The notes under the pieces are model-generated. The model was given only the letters and a program-made list of their open reading frames with translations. It did not search any database and was not told the DNA's origin. Shown here piece after piece: positions 33,977 through 42,816 of a DNA stretch of 64,000 nucleotides. How positions within the stretch are numbered: the first letter of the stretch is position 1; every line of letters begins with the position of its first letter. The position numbers were made by a program, and so were the translations under genes. Origin of the DNA: an uncultured Prevotella sp. (GTDB taxonomy: Bacteria > Bacteroidota > Bacteroidia > Bacteroidales > Bacteroidaceae); assembly GCA_905234265.1 (NCBI GenBank), contig CAJOHJ010000005.1:94281-158280 (forward strand), in the 5' to 3' direction.

Positions 33977-34066
33977 TTACTTGCTCCAGCCCTGCCGCTC
34001 ACCTCTGAAAGCCGGAGAGGGATGAACATGAGAAACTTGAATAAACATATATAGAAGGATAACAGA

Positions 34067-34759
34067 ATGATAGGAACGATAGTCAACACGTGTGCAATAG
34101 TTGTGGGTACCATAGTCGGCTCGCTGCTCAGCCGCGGGATAAAGGAAAAATACAAGAACGGCCTTTACGATGCCCTCGGTCTGGCATCGCTTGCCATTGG
34201 ACTTAACGCCACCATCACGCATCTGCCAAAGAGCCAGTATCCGGTGCTGTTCATCGTTGCCCTTGCCATTGGCAGCGTCGCAGGATATTGGCTCGACATC
34301 GACGGCCGCTTCCACCGCCTGATAAAGAAACGCTCGAAGAACAGCAGCGGCCACAGCCTTGCCGACGGGCTTTCAACGGCAGTGCTGCTCTACTGCATAG
34401 GCCCGCTGTCGATGCTTGGCCCGGTGATTTCGGCGCTCAAGGGCGACCACACGTTCCTCTTCACCAACGCCACGCTCGACTTCGTGTCCTCCACGATATT
34501 CGCCTCCACCTACGGCTTCGGCATGATACTTGCCGCTCCGGTGCTTTTCCTTTGGCAGGGCATGTTCTATCTGACAGCCGTCATTTCCAGCCAGGCCGTC
34601 AGCGATGCCTTGATGGCCGAACTGCTCATCGTCGGCGGCATAATGATTACCGGCAGCGGCCTCTCGCTGTTGCGCCTCAAGGACTGCAAGACGCTCAACC
34701 TGCTGCCGTCGCTGCTCGTGCCAATCGTCTGGTTCCTTGTGAGGGGACTGCTTGCGTAG
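34067..34759 (+). CDS. DUF554 family membrane protein
   Basis: 230 residues, almost entirely hydrophobic, with six or seven membrane helices. Family features: starts MIGTIVNTCAIVVGTIVGSL, then GLASLAIGLNATI, STAVLLYCIGPLSMLGPV and DFVSSTIFASTYGFGM. Inner-membrane protein of unknown function (YdfK/YqgA type). Transcribed alone between EF-G2 and a bidirectional terminator. Confidence 0.9.
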   Translation: MIGTIVNTCAIVVGTIVGSLLSRGIKEKYKNGLYDALGLASLAIGLNATITHLPKSQYPVLFIVALAIGSVAGYWLDIDGRFHRLIKKRSKNSSGHSLADGLSTAVLLYCIGPLSMLGPVISALKGDHTFLFTNATLDFVSSTIFASTYGFGMILAAPVLFLWQGMFYLTAVISSQAVSDALMAELLIVGGIMITGSGLSLLRLKDCKTLNLLPSLLVPIVWFLVRGLLA

Positions 34760-34780
34760 CTAATTATCTCTGCATATTAA
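34756..34780. repeat. Dispersed ~21-bp repeat, locus 4 (partial)
   Basis: A single, decayed unit AATTATCTCTGCATATTAAA directly after the DUF554 stop codon. Confidence 0.5.
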
Positions 34781-34822
34781 AAAGAGGTGACGAAGGATAA
34801 TCTTCCATTCGTCACCTCTTTT
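34781..34822. terminator. Bidirectional terminator between DUF554 gene and exuT-like gene
   Basis: AAAGAGGTGACGAA pairs with TTCGTCACCTCTTTT; A-run and T-run flank it on both sides, so it can stop both convergent transcripts. A second hairpin TCTGTC-ggaaa-GACAGA with five T follows at 34856-34880. Confidence 0.82.
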
Positions 34823-34894
34823 ATGTTATCTGTCAGATGGACAGATGTTGCTATGTCTGTCGGAAAGACAGATTTTTCTGTTGTCAGTCTGAAA

Positions 34895-36346
34895 TCAGAT
34901 TTCGATGGGCTTGTACTTTGGAACAAGAGCCTTCATGATGCACCAGCCGATGAGGTATGCTACTGCGCAGATGCAGAACACAACCATGTAGGCGGCAGGC
35001 TTGCCCTCAAAGCCGAAGAACGAGAATGCAGCGCCCTGATCGGCAGCCCAGGTGAAGAACTGTCCAGAGCCCATGTTGATAGCCATAGAGCCAAGACCGC
35101 CAGTCATAGTGCCGAGGCCTACGATGGTGCCGATGGTGCTCTTCGGGAACATGTCGCCGATGGTAGAGAACAGGTTGGCAGACCAAGCCTGATGGCCGGC
35201 ACCGAGCAGGCCGATGAGAATTGCAGGCCACCATGCGCTGTAAGCACCGAGAGGCTGAGCCAGCAGTCCGAGTACAGGGAAGCAGGCGAAAATGAGCATG
35301 GCGCGCATGCGGCCCAGATATGGGTTCATGCCACGGTTCTCAACAAAATACTTTGGCAGGTATCCGCCTCCGATGGAGAGTATGGTCACGATAGCATAAA
35401 GTGTGAATATCAGCGCAATGCCCATAGAAGAGTCGCTGGTGTAGCCATACTGGTCGCTGAAGTATGCAGGTGCCCAGAACAGGAAGAACCACCAGACGCC
35501 GTCGGTCATGAACTTACCAACGAGGAACGCCCATGTCTGCTTGTAAGTGAAGCACTGGAAGAACGGAATGGCTTTCTCCTCCTTCTCTTCTGCGCCACTC
35601 TGAACGCTGGCCAGGTCGTTGTCCTGCTCAATGTAGTTCAGCTCAGCCTGGTTGACGCGCTTGTTCTGGCATGGCTTCTCATAGAGCCACATCCACAGGC
35701 CCATCCATACGTAGCCCAGCACACCGATGATGATGAATGCCATCTCCCAGCCCCAGGCGCGTGCCAGCAAGGGGATAGTGGCAGGAGCAGCCAGCGCACC
35801 TACAGAGGCTCCGCTGTTGAAGATAGACGTGCTGAAGGCACGGTCCTTCTTCGGGAAGTATTCAGCAGTGGCCTTGATGGCTGCTGGGAAGTTGCCGGCC
35901 TCACCGACGGCAAGGATAAGACGGCATGAGAGGAACAGCCATACAGAGATGGTGGCAATGGCGACGGCAGCGTCGGAGCCGGCCTGTACCATGCGGAGTG
36001 CCTCAATGCTGTCGTAGCCCTCTATCTGCATTGCAGCCCATCCGCAGCCAGCGTGCAGAACGGCACCTGTAGACCATACGAAGATGGCAATCAGATAGCC
36101 TTTCTTCGTACCCATCCAGTCGATGAACTTTCCGGCGAAGAGGTTGGCAATGGCATAGAACAGAGAGAACAGTCCGGTAATTGTGCCGTAGTCGGCATCT
36201 GTCCAGTGGAATTCAGGAGCAATAAAGTCCTTCCAGGTGAGAGACAGGACCTGGCGGTCCATGTAGTTGACGGTCGTTGCCAGGAAGAGCAACGCGCAGA
36301 TGACCCAACGGAAGTTGGACATCTTGGTAGTTGAGATTGGTGCCAT
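34895..36346 (-). CDS. exuT: Major-facilitator uronate transporter (ExuT-like)
   Basis: 483 residues from the ATG at 36346, 10 bases after the kduI stop. Twelve membrane helices of the anion:cation symporter branch: RWVICALLFLATTVNYMDRQ, FSLFYAIANLFAGKFIDWMG and RLILAVGEAGNFPAAIKATA are close to the ExuT/GudP hexuronate permeases. Likely a proton symporter for galacturonate, glucuronate or a 4-deoxy derivative in the inner membrane. Last gene of the gatC-like/kduI/exuT operon; two terminators follow. Confidence 0.87.
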   Translation of the reverse strand: MAPISTTKMSNFRWVICALLFLATTVNYMDRQVLSLTWKDFIAPEFHWTDADYGTITGLFSLFYAIANLFAGKFIDWMGTKKGYLIAIFVWSTGAVLHAGCGWAAMQIEGYDSIEALRMVQAGSDAAVAIATISVWLFLSCRLILAVGEAGNFPAAIKATAEYFPKKDRAFSTSIFNSGASVGALAAPATIPLLARAWGWEMAFIIIGVLGYVWMGLWMWLYEKPCQNKRVNQAELNYIEQDNDLASVQSGAEEKEEKAIPFFQCFTYKQTWAFLVGKFMTDGVWWFFLFWAPAYFSDQYGYTSDSSMGIALIFTLYAIVTILSIGGGYLPKYFVENRGMNPYLGRMRAMLIFACFPVLGLLAQPLGAYSAWWPAILIGLLGAGHQAWSANLFSTIGDMFPKSTIGTIVGLGTMTGGLGSMAINMGSGQFFTWAADQGAAFSFFGFEGKPAAYMVVFCICAVAYLIGWCIMKALVPKYKPIEI

Positions 36347-36356
36347 AAAAATATTG

Positions 36357-37346
36357 TTATTTAATATCAATTACGGGAATATTGTCTTTGTCGTTGTAAT
36401 AGAGGTTTTCGCCAGCCATGCCCCAGATGAATGTGTAGTAGTAAGTTCCTGCTGCAGCATGGATGCTCCATTCCGGCGACATGATGGCCTGCTCGTTGTG
36501 CAGCCATACCACACGGCTCTCCTGCGGTTCGCCCATGATGTGTGCAATGGTCTGTTCCTGCGGCAGGTTGAAGTAGTAGTATGCCTCAATGCGGCGTCCG
36601 TGTGTGTGAGGCGGCATGGTGTTCCATGCAGCACCGGGATTCAGCTGTGTGAGTCCGAGCTGCAGCTGGCATGGGCCTTCCTCCAGCACGTCGTTGACGA
36701 TGAGCTTGTAGACGGTGCGGTTGTTGCACTCCTCAAGCGAGCCTACCGGTCCCCATACGGCAGCCTTCAGCGAACCCTTGCGGCCGTCCAGCGTTATCCA
36801 CTGTGTCTTGTAGTGCTGGTGGGCAGTGGCAGAGTTCAGGTAGAACTTGGCCGGCTTCGATGCGTCGTTGGAGCGGAATTCCACAGTCTTGTTGACGTCT
36901 ATGGGGTTGCCCTTCTTGTCCTTGCCGATGTGGCCGCGGCCAATGTAGAGAGCTTCCTTCGGTGCGAGGGCGTATTCCTTTCCGTCTACGATGACAACGC
37001 CGTTGCCCTCGCCGCAGTTGACGACGCCCAGCTCACGGTTGTACATGAAGTACTTGTCCTTGATAGTAGGGTCAACGTCGAGTCCCAGCTCAAGGAAGTT
37101 TTCCAGCTTCAGAGTCTTGGTTACCGGCATTGCGCCGCCGAAGATGAAGCGGTCGTAGTGTGAGTAGGTGAGGTTAATCTCGTCGGCCACCATCACCTTT
37201 TCCATCACGAAGCGTTCGCGAAGCGTCTGTGTGTCGTAGTGCTTCACGTCCTGCGGATGGCAGGCAGCCTGGAAGTTTACGTGTTGCTGAGCCTGCATGC
37301 CCAGTGCGCCCCAAAGCAGGGCGAAACAAAGAATAGTCTTTTTCAT
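36357..37346 (-). CDS. kduI: 5-keto-4-deoxyuronate isomerase KduI with an export signal
   Basis: 329 residues versus ~278 for typical KduI. The extra N-terminus ([20 protein letters not shown]) looks like a cleavable signal peptide; the family core then starts at [20 protein letters not shown]. Cupin-fold core with [13 protein letters not shown], the metal-binding [16 protein letters not shown], and the later His in [10 protein letters not shown]. KduI isomerises 5-keto-4-deoxyuronate (from unsaturated galacturonate) to 3-deoxy-D-glycero-2,5-hexodiulosonate, normally in the cytoplasm. The signal predicts a periplasmic step before import by its operon partners. Lies 4 bases downstream of the EIIC gene. 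Confidence 0.9.
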   Translation of the reverse strand: MKKTILCFALLWGALGMQAQQHVNFQAACHPQDVKHYDTQTLRERFVMEKVMVADEINLTYSHYDRFIFGGAMPVTKTLKLENFLELGLDVDPTIKDKYFMYNRELGVVNCGEGNGVVIVDGKEYALAPKEALYIGRGHIGKDKKGNPIDVNKTVEFRSNDASKPAKFYLNSATAHQHYKTQWITLDGRKGSLKAAVWGPVGSLEECNNRTVYKLIVNDVLEEGPCQLQLGLTQLNPGAAWNTMPPHTHGRRIEAYYYFNLPQEQTIAHIMGEPQESRVVWLHNEQAIMSPEWSIHAAAGTYYYTFIWGMAGENLYYNDKDNIPVIDIK

Positions 37347-37350
37347 AGAT

Positions 37351-38724
37351 TTATTTGTTGTTATTGTTCTTTTCTTCTTTCATAATGCGCATCTTGTTCC
37401 ATGCCACCATGCCGACGGTTATCAGCGAAAGAATGCCGGCACCGACATACTGCAGGTTGTTCACACACTTGAAGATAACCCATCCGAAGAGGCTTGATGC
37501 AAAGTCGAGCGCACCGCCTTCAAAGCCAGCGGGAATGTCGGCAGCCTTGTCGCCAGTCTGCTCGAAGACAGTGTGTGCAGCCTGTGTGAATGCCGGGGCC
37601 ATGTCGGTAACGAAGTAGAGGCCAATAGCCAGTGCCACGAGTCCGATGATGAATGTCTTTACGACGTTACCCTTCGTGAACGGCAGCACCATTGGGAAGA
37701 GATAGAACATGCCTGCCAGCGATGCGAGCGGCAGGAACTGGTTGCCGGGCAGCACCACTGCCAATCCCAGCGCCACTGGTATGAGCAGCAGCGAGACCAC
37801 CAGCGTCGTCGGGTGGCCGATGACTACTGCCGGCGACATGCCTATGTAGACTTTCTTGCCGTTGAACTTCTTCTTGACCACTTCCTGTGTCTTCTCGGCA
37901 ATGGGCTTCAGGCCCTCGATGAACAGGCTTGTGATGCGTGGGATAAGCTCCATCACGGCACCCATCGTCACGCCGAGGAACAGCACTTTCTTTATGTCCA
38001 GCTGCGCCAGCGCGCCTATCAGTGCGCCGACGATGACACCCAGGATGAGCGGCTCGCCCATGACGCCGAACTTCTTCTTCATGCCCTCGGCATCGATGTT
38101 CAGCTTTTCGAAGCCTGGTATCATGTCCAGAGCCTTGCCGATGATGAGTGCGAATGGTACGAAGCTCTGGCAGAAAGGCTGTGGGATTGAGATGCCCTGC
38201 CATTCTGGGTAGTACGTCTGGAACTTGTCGGCCGTCAGGTCAGCCATTACCAGCGTCACTATGTAGCACACGATGGCAGCAAAGTATCCCCATGCCAGCG
38301 ACTGGTCCATGACGAAGTAAGCCACGGCTCCTATGAATGCGAAGTGCCAGTAGTTCCACAGGTCGATGTTCACTGTTCGCGTGCATCCGGTGATGAGCAG
38401 CAGGAAGTTCACGCCGAGGCAGATGGGGATGATCAGTGCGCCCACGGCCGTGTTGTATGCCACGGCGGCAGCTGCCGGCCATCCCATGTCGAACACTTTC
38501 AGCTGCAGGTCGTAGAGCTTGGAGATTTCGCTCAGCGGTCCGCCGAAGTTTGTTGTCAGCAGTGCGGTGACTATTCCCAGGCCGACGAAGCCGACGCCTA
38601 CGTATAGTCCGCTTTTCAGCGACCGTCCGAACTTCAGGCCTATTGCGAGGCCTATGAGCGTGAACAGAATGGGCATCATCACCGATGCGCCCAGACTGAT
38701 AATGTAACTAAAGACTTGTTCCAT
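37351..38724 (-). CDS. Galactitol-type PTS EIIC permease without PTS partners
   Basis: 457 residues, about ten membrane helices, matching the EIIC-GAT family ([74 protein letters not shown]). EIIC is the channel of a sugar phosphotransferase system, but no EIIA, EIIB, HPr or EI gene is near, and Bacteroidetes generally lack a full PTS. Together with kduI and an ExuT-like carrier it probably moves uronates or unsaturated uronides by another energy source. First gene of the operon, driven by the dispersed promoter element copy B. Confidence 0.85.
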   Translation of the reverse strand: MEQVFSYIISLGASVMMPILFTLIGLAIGLKFGRSLKSGLYVGVGFVGLGIVTALLTTNFGGPLSEISKLYDLQLKVFDMGWPAAAAVAYNTAVGALIIPICLGVNFLLLITGCTRTVNIDLWNYWHFAFIGAVAYFVMDQSLAWGYFAAIVCYIVTLVMADLTADKFQTYYPEWQGISIPQPFCQSFVPFALIIGKALDMIPGFEKLNIDAEGMKKKFGVMGEPLILGVIVGALIGALAQLDIKKVLFLGVTMGAVMELIPRITSLFIEGLKPIAEKTQEVVKKKFNGKKVYIGMSPAVVIGHPTTLVVSLLLIPVALGLAVVLPGNQFLPLASLAGMFYLFPMVLPFTKGNVVKTFIIGLVALAIGLYFVTDMAPAFTQAAHTVFEQTGDKAADIPAGFEGGALDFASSLFGWVIFKCVNNLQYVGAGILSLITVGMVAWNKMRIMKEEKNNNNK

Positions 38725-38757
38725 TTGTCAGTTTAACAAATTTGTCAGTTTAACAAT
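38723..38757. repeat. 17-bp tandem duplication before the EIIC gene
   Basis: TTTGTCAGTTTAACAAA is present twice head to tail, directly before the start codon, inside the 5' leader of the operon. Confidence 0.8.
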
Positions 38758-38789
38758 ATTGTTTTGATTGTTTTAGTAATTTTCAACGG

Positions 38790-38853
38790 CTACAAAGTTA
38801 CGGTTTAGCAAGCGCAAAACAAAGAATTTCATTCTTTTTTTGCCGAGCGTGAG
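38790..38853 (-). promoter_or_regulatory. Dispersed promoter element, copy B (gatC-kduI-exuT promoter)
   Basis: Reverse strand TTTG (38823-38820), 19-base spacer, TAACTTTG (38800-38793). The surrounding bases (CTCACGCTCGGCAAAAAAAG, TTCTTTGTTTTGCGCTTG) match copy A at 357-420 over the full length. Leader of about 60 bases to the EIIC start. Confidence 0.75.
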
Positions 38854-39308
38854 TGACATCGCCGGGCTTTGCACGGCAAAGTTAAGAAAAATAAGTCAAT
38901 ACCTATATATATTTAAGATTTTTTGACTTCTATCTTTATTGCTTGCCGAAAAGAAATATTTTTACAAAGTTTGCTTTTACAGCCTCCAGAAACAGCCGTT
39001 TTCTGAAAAAACTGTCTTGTGGCTGCAAAAATCGCCGTTTTTCAGCTTTTGTCCTTTCTTGCAGTAAATCAGACAGTTAACATTGATTTCGGGAATTTTT
39101 TACTGCCACATGGGAAATTATCTATGCATGTTACGGAATTATCTTACGCAGATAATTTCCTAAGTGGCTGTCTGGCGAGGCTGAAACGACATTAAAATCG
39201 CCAGAAAGATGCTGAAAAAAGCAGCGTTTTTGCACAAATTGTAGGGGTTTGTGCAAATTTCGGAACCTCTTCTGTTGTAGATTTTTTTTACTTTCAGGAG
39301 CGTTGCAG
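38854..39308. other. Non-coding AT-rich stretch upstream of the EIIC operon
   Basis: No credible gene; a 60-codon reverse ORF (39160-39342) overlaps the murF-alr terminator. It contains AT-rich DNA (38880-39100) that could hold regulatory sites, and repeat locus 5. GCCGTTTTTCTG-like pieces (CAGCCGTTTTCTG at ~38990, CGCCGTTTTTCAG at ~39032) recur within it. Confidence 0.5.
39113..39166. repeat. Dispersed ~21-bp repeat, locus 5
   Basis: Two units, AAATTATCTATGCATGTTAC and an inverted GCAGATAATTTCCTAAG, forming a short palindromic pair (GGAAATTAT...ATAATTTCC). Confidence 0.7.
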
Positions 39309-39378
39309 CAAAAAAAATAATCTCTACCCGATTTTTCTGCATAATTTACAAGAGCATTAAAATCAGGTAAAGATTATT
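39309..39378 (-). terminator. Intrinsic terminator of murF-alr
   Basis: Reverse strand AATAATCTTTACCTGATTTT (39378-39359) pairs at 18 of 20 positions with the arm at 39335-39316, and eight T follow. It begins 13 bases beyond the stop codon. Confidence 0.9.
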
Positions 39379-39391
39379 TACAAATGTTCTT

Positions 39392-41869
39392 TCAATCCTG
39401 ATAATAGACTCGCTTGACGCGGCCGCTGACAGCCGTCAGCACTTCATAGGGTATGGTTTCAAGCTGGTCGCTCAGCACGGTGACTGGCAGCTGGCTGCCA
39501 AAGATTTCCACCTGGTCGCCCTCGTGGACGTCGCTGATGTCGGTGACGTCAATCATGGCTACGTCCATGCAGATGTTGCCTACATACTCTGCCTTCTGCC
39601 CGTTGACCAAGCAGTAGCCGTGGCGGTTGCCGAGGCGGCGGTTAAGACCGTCGGCGTAGCCTATGGGTATGGCTCCGATGACGGAGTCGCGCTCCAGGAT
39701 GGTGCGGCGGCTGTAGCCAATGCTGTCGCCAGCCTTGACATGGCGCAGCTGCAGGATGGTGGTCTTGAGCGTGCTGACGCACTTAAGGGTATAGGGAATA
39801 TCCCTTACATACGGTTCCACGCCATACAGGCCGATGCCAAGGCGGCACATGTCGAGCTGGCGCTCAGGGAAATGCTCGATGCCGGCAGAATTGTCGATGT
39901 GGCGCAGTATCTTGTGCGAGAAGGCTGCCTGCAGCTGGCTGCTGGCGCGGTCGAAGAGCTGGAACTGGCGGGCGGAGAAATCGTCGAAGTCGTTGCTGTC
40001 GGAGCCTACGAAGTGGCTGAACACGGAGCGAGGAATGATGGCATTCTGCGACTTCAGGCGTTCTATCAGCTGCTCCATGTCGTTCTCCGGATCGAAGCCC
40101 AGCCGGTGCATGCCGGTGTCCAGCTTGATGTGTACAGGCCAGCCGGTGATGCCTTCCTTCTGGGCGGCGCGGATAAGGGCTTCCATGAGGCGGAAGGAGT
40201 ATACCTCCGGCTCAAGGTCGTAGTCGAAGATGGTCTTGAAGGCAGTCATCTCAGGGTTCATGACCATTATGTTCTGCGTGATGCCGTTGTTGCGGAGCGT
40301 TGCACCTTCGTCGGCAACGGCAACGGCCAGGTAGTCTACGCGATGCTCTTGCAGAGTCTTCGACACCTCTACGGCTCCAGCGCCATAGGCATCGGCCTTT
40401 ACCATGCAGACCATTTTTGTGTCTGGCTTGAGGAACGAGCGGAAATGGTTGAGATTGTCGGCAAGGGCGCCCAGGTTGACCTCGAGGATGGTCTCATGCA
40501 CGCGCTGCTCCAGGCGTTCGGTGATGCGGTCGAAGCCGAAGGTGCGTGCGCCCTTTATGAGTATCATTTCGTCGTGCAGGCTGCGGAAAGTGTCGCTGGC
40601 AAGGAAGTCGTCGGTAGTGTCGAAGAAGACGGTCTCTCCATTCTCCCCTCTCCCCTCTCTCCTCTCACCTCTAAAAATATAGCTGTGTGCAGTGATGCGC
40701 GGTCCGATGCCTATCAGCCGGCTGACGCTGCGCTTCGTGAGCAGTGAGTCTACGGTGGTGTACAGCTCGTCGTCGCTCATGCCGCTCTGGTAGATGTCGC
40801 TGAGGATGAGTGTCGTCGGCAGGGCATTGGCTGCTGAGGCACGGCGTGACATGAAGTCGAGGGCGATGTCTAAGGAGTTGATGTCGGAATTGTAGGAGTC
40901 GTTGATCAGCGTGCATCCATGCAGTCCCTCCTTCACTTCCAGTCGCATGGCCACCGGCTCCAGCCTTGCCATGCGCTCGCGGAGTTCCTCTTCGCCGATG
41001 CCGAGGTGGAGGGCTGTGGCAGCCACGGCCATGGAGCATTCTATGGAGGCCTCGTCGTCGAAGGGCAGCTCGTATTTCGGCAGCAGCTCGCTGCGGTGCC
41101 AGCCAATCTTCTTGCCCTTGTAGCCCGAGCGGCGCAGGCAGCGGCTCACCAGGTCGTCGTCGGCATTGTAGACGATGGCCTGTGAGTGTTCGAAGAGTTT
41201 CAGCTTCTCCATGCACTTCTCTTCCTTAGAGCGGAAGTTCTCCTGATGGGCGTCGCCTATGCTTGTCAGTATGCCTATCGTGGGCTGTATGATGTCGGCA
41301 AGCCTGTCCATCTCGTCGGGCTGGCTGATGCCGGCTTCGAAGAGGGCCACCTGTGTATGTTCGTTCATGAGCCATACTGACAGCGGCACGCCAATCTGAG
41401 AGTTGTAGCTCTTTGGCGAACGGGTGACGCGCAACGACGGTGACAGCACCTGATAGAGCCATTCCTTGACCATCGTCTTGCCGTTGGAGCCGGTGATGCC
41501 GACAACGGGGCAGTTGAATTCGTCGCGGTGCCGCTCGGCAAGCCGCTGCAGGGCTGCCAGCGGCGAGGGTACTACGAGGAAATTGGCGTCGGCGAAATGT
41601 GCAGTGCGCGTTTCGCTGCTCATTCCTCGCGTCTCGTCCCTCGCAACTCGTTCCTCGCTCTCGACGACGAAGTTCCTGACTCCGCGCTTGTATAGCTCGT
41701 CAATGTATCTGTGGCCGTCGCCGTGGGCTGTGCGGATGGCGAAGAACAGAGTCTCCTCTGCAAAGCATAGTGAGCGGCTGTCGGTCAGCAGCCAGCGGAT
41801 TTGTGCGTCTGCGCTGCCTATGCGGCGGGCGCCTATGAGTGTTGCAATTTTTTCTATAGAATAAACCAT
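39392..41869 (-). CDS. murF-alr: Bifunctional MurF ligase / alanine racemase
   Basis: 825 residues. Residues ~1-450 are MurF (UDP-MurNAc-tripeptide:D-Ala-D-Ala ligase): P-loop GITGSNGKTMVKEWL, EAGISQPDEMD, LINDSYNSDINSLD. Residues ~455-825 are alanine racemase: PLP Lys in MVKADAYGAGA, then HIKLDTGMHRLGF, RLGIGLYGVEPY and the GYSRR segment. This fusion is standard in Bacteroidetes and couples D-Ala supply to cell-wall precursor synthesis. Two GA-rich inserts lie in MurF: ERVARDETRGMSSETRTAHF (nt 41610-41664) and RGERREGRGENGE (nt 40633-40672), both between conserved strands. Cytoplasmic. Confidence 0.94.
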   Translation of the reverse strand: MVYSIEKIATLIGARRIGSADAQIRWLLTDSRSLCFAEETLFFAIRTAHGDGHRYIDELYKRGVRNFVVESEERVARDETRGMSSETRTAHFADANFLVVPSPLAALQRLAERHRDEFNCPVVGITGSNGKTMVKEWLYQVLSPSLRVTRSPKSYNSQIGVPLSVWLMNEHTQVALFEAGISQPDEMDRLADIIQPTIGILTSIGDAHQENFRSKEEKCMEKLKLFEHSQAIVYNADDDLVSRCLRRSGYKGKKIGWHRSELLPKYELPFDDEASIECSMAVAATALHLGIGEEELRERMARLEPVAMRLEVKEGLHGCTLINDSYNSDINSLDIALDFMSRRASAANALPTTLILSDIYQSGMSDDELYTTVDSLLTKRSVSRLIGIGPRITAHSYIFRGERREGRGENGETVFFDTTDDFLASDTFRSLHDEMILIKGARTFGFDRITERLEQRVHETILEVNLGALADNLNHFRSFLKPDTKMVCMVKADAYGAGAVEVSKTLQEHRVDYLAVAVADEGATLRNNGITQNIMVMNPEMTAFKTIFDYDLEPEVYSFRLMEALIRAAQKEGITGWPVHIKLDTGMHRLGFDPENDMEQLIERLKSQNAIIPRSVFSHFVGSDSNDFDDFSARQFQLFDRASSQLQAAFSHKILRHIDNSAGIEHFPERQLDMCRLGIGLYGVEPYVRDIPYTLKCVSTLKTTILQLRHVKAGDSIGYSRRTILERDSVIGAIPIGYADGLNRRLGNRHGYCLVNGQKAEYVGNICMDVAMIDVTDISDVHEGDQVEIFGSQLPVTVLSDQLETIPYEVLTAVSGRVKRVYYQD
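40633..40672. repeat. In-frame GA-rich repeat in murF-alr (MurF C-terminal domain)
   Basis: CTCTCCATTCTCCCCTCTCC-type pyrimidine tract on the plus strand, encoding RGERREGRGENGE. Confidence 0.75.
41610..41664. repeat. In-frame GA-rich repeat in murF-alr (MurF N-terminal domain)
   Basis: Imperfect units like CCTCGCGTCTCGTCCCTCGC, encoding an ~18-residue charged insert in the substrate-binding domain. Confidence 0.65.
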
Positions 41870-41920
41870 GTGGGATCTTTATGTTTATGTTTAGTAATAG
41901 TAAATGCTAATGAAAATGAT

Positions 41921-41950
41921 CACTTCTCACCTCTCACCTCTCACCTCTCT
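41921..41950. repeat. GAGAGGT microsatellite at a gene end
   Basis: About four copies of the 7-mer (CACCTCT on the plus strand) overlap the last codons and stop codon of the GSCFA gene. Confidence 0.8.
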
Positions 41951-42766
41951 GTACTTTTCCTTAATGTCTTCAATCTTTCTGTGTGTGGCGGCAATGAATT
42001 GCTTGTACTCTTCAGAGTCGGCATTGAAAGGCTTGTGTGCAAGAGCCTGCTTCAGGGGCTGCCACTCGCGGAGGTAATGCCTGGCAGCGTCAGAAAAGTA
42101 AACCTCTGTCAGGCGCTGGTAGATGTATGCGGCAGCCTGTTCGGAAGGATGCAGCATGTCGGCGGCGTAGAACCTATAGTCGCGCAGTTCGTCCTGCACT
42201 ATTTCATAGGCAGGGAAATATGCCGTTTTTGCATCGCTGTAGCTTTTCAGCACTTTGTCAATGGCCAGCAGGAGGGTTGCCTTCGAAAGCTGGCTCTCGT
42301 GGTAACCGTATTTGCGGTAACGTATGGGGCTGACCGTCAGCACCACATTGGCGCTGCTGTTCTTCTCTCTGAGCATGTCGATGGCCTGCCGCAGATAGCC
42401 GGCGCACTCGTCGATGGTCAGCAGTTCTTCGCTGAACAGCGACTGTGGCCGCTTCTGGCAGTTGTCCACTATCTCGCCAGTCTCCTTAAGCCTGTAGACA
42501 TGGTTGGTGCCAAGAGTCAGGAACGCCACTCGCGGCCACCGCCTCCTGCCGGCAGCAGTCTCTTCGGCGCACCAACGGCTGACGGTGTGAAGCACTGATG
42601 CTGGGTTGTACATGGTGCCATAGGGATTGACGACGGCAGGGAAGCCGTCGGCAAGGAAAAGCCTGCCGATGGAATTTGCAAAGCATGAGCCTGCGAAGAA
42701 AATGTCTTCAAAAGGCTCTATGCTGAATGCGGGCTTCTGGATGTCTACTATGGTACGGAACTCCAT
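41927..42766 (-). CDS. GSCFA-domain SGNH-like hydrolase
   Basis: 279 residues from the ATG at 42766 (MEFRTIVDIQ). Family motif FFAGSCFANSIGRL supplies the putative nucleophile Ser, FLTLGTNHVY the Asn block, and DMLHPSEQAA the Asp/His block. GSCFA proteins are SGNH-type esterases of unknown substrate. The last residues (REVRGER) and the TGA stop come from a GAGAGGT repeat, so the C-terminus has been rewritten by it. Between murF-alr (57 bases downstream) and fkp (50 bases upstream), all minus strand. Confidence 0.85.
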   Translation of the reverse strand: MEFRTIVDIQKPAFSIEPFEDIFFAGSCFANSIGRLFLADGFPAVVNPYGTMYNPASVLHTVSRWCAEETAAGRRRWPRVAFLTLGTNHVYRLKETGEIVDNCQKRPQSLFSEELLTIDECAGYLRQAIDMLREKNSSANVVLTVSPIRYRKYGYHESQLSKATLLLAIDKVLKSYSDAKTAYFPAYEIVQDELRDYRFYAADMLHPSEQAAAYIYQRLTEVYFSDAARHYLREWQPLKQALAHKPFNADSEEYKQFIAATHRKIEDIKEKYREVRGER

Positions 42767-42816
42767 AACTATGAAAGTTTTGCTCGGCGATGTCAACTCT
42801 TAGCTATGCACTATGC

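Noticed and set aside
37351..38724. A complete galactitol PTS
   Set aside because: Only the EIIC permease is present; no EIIA, EIIB, HPr or EI gene lies nearby, and the neighbours point to uronates instead.
39160..39342. 60-codon reverse ORF downstream of murF-alr
   Set aside because: Overlaps the murF-alr terminator hairpin, has no domain, and sits in AT-rich intergenic DNA.
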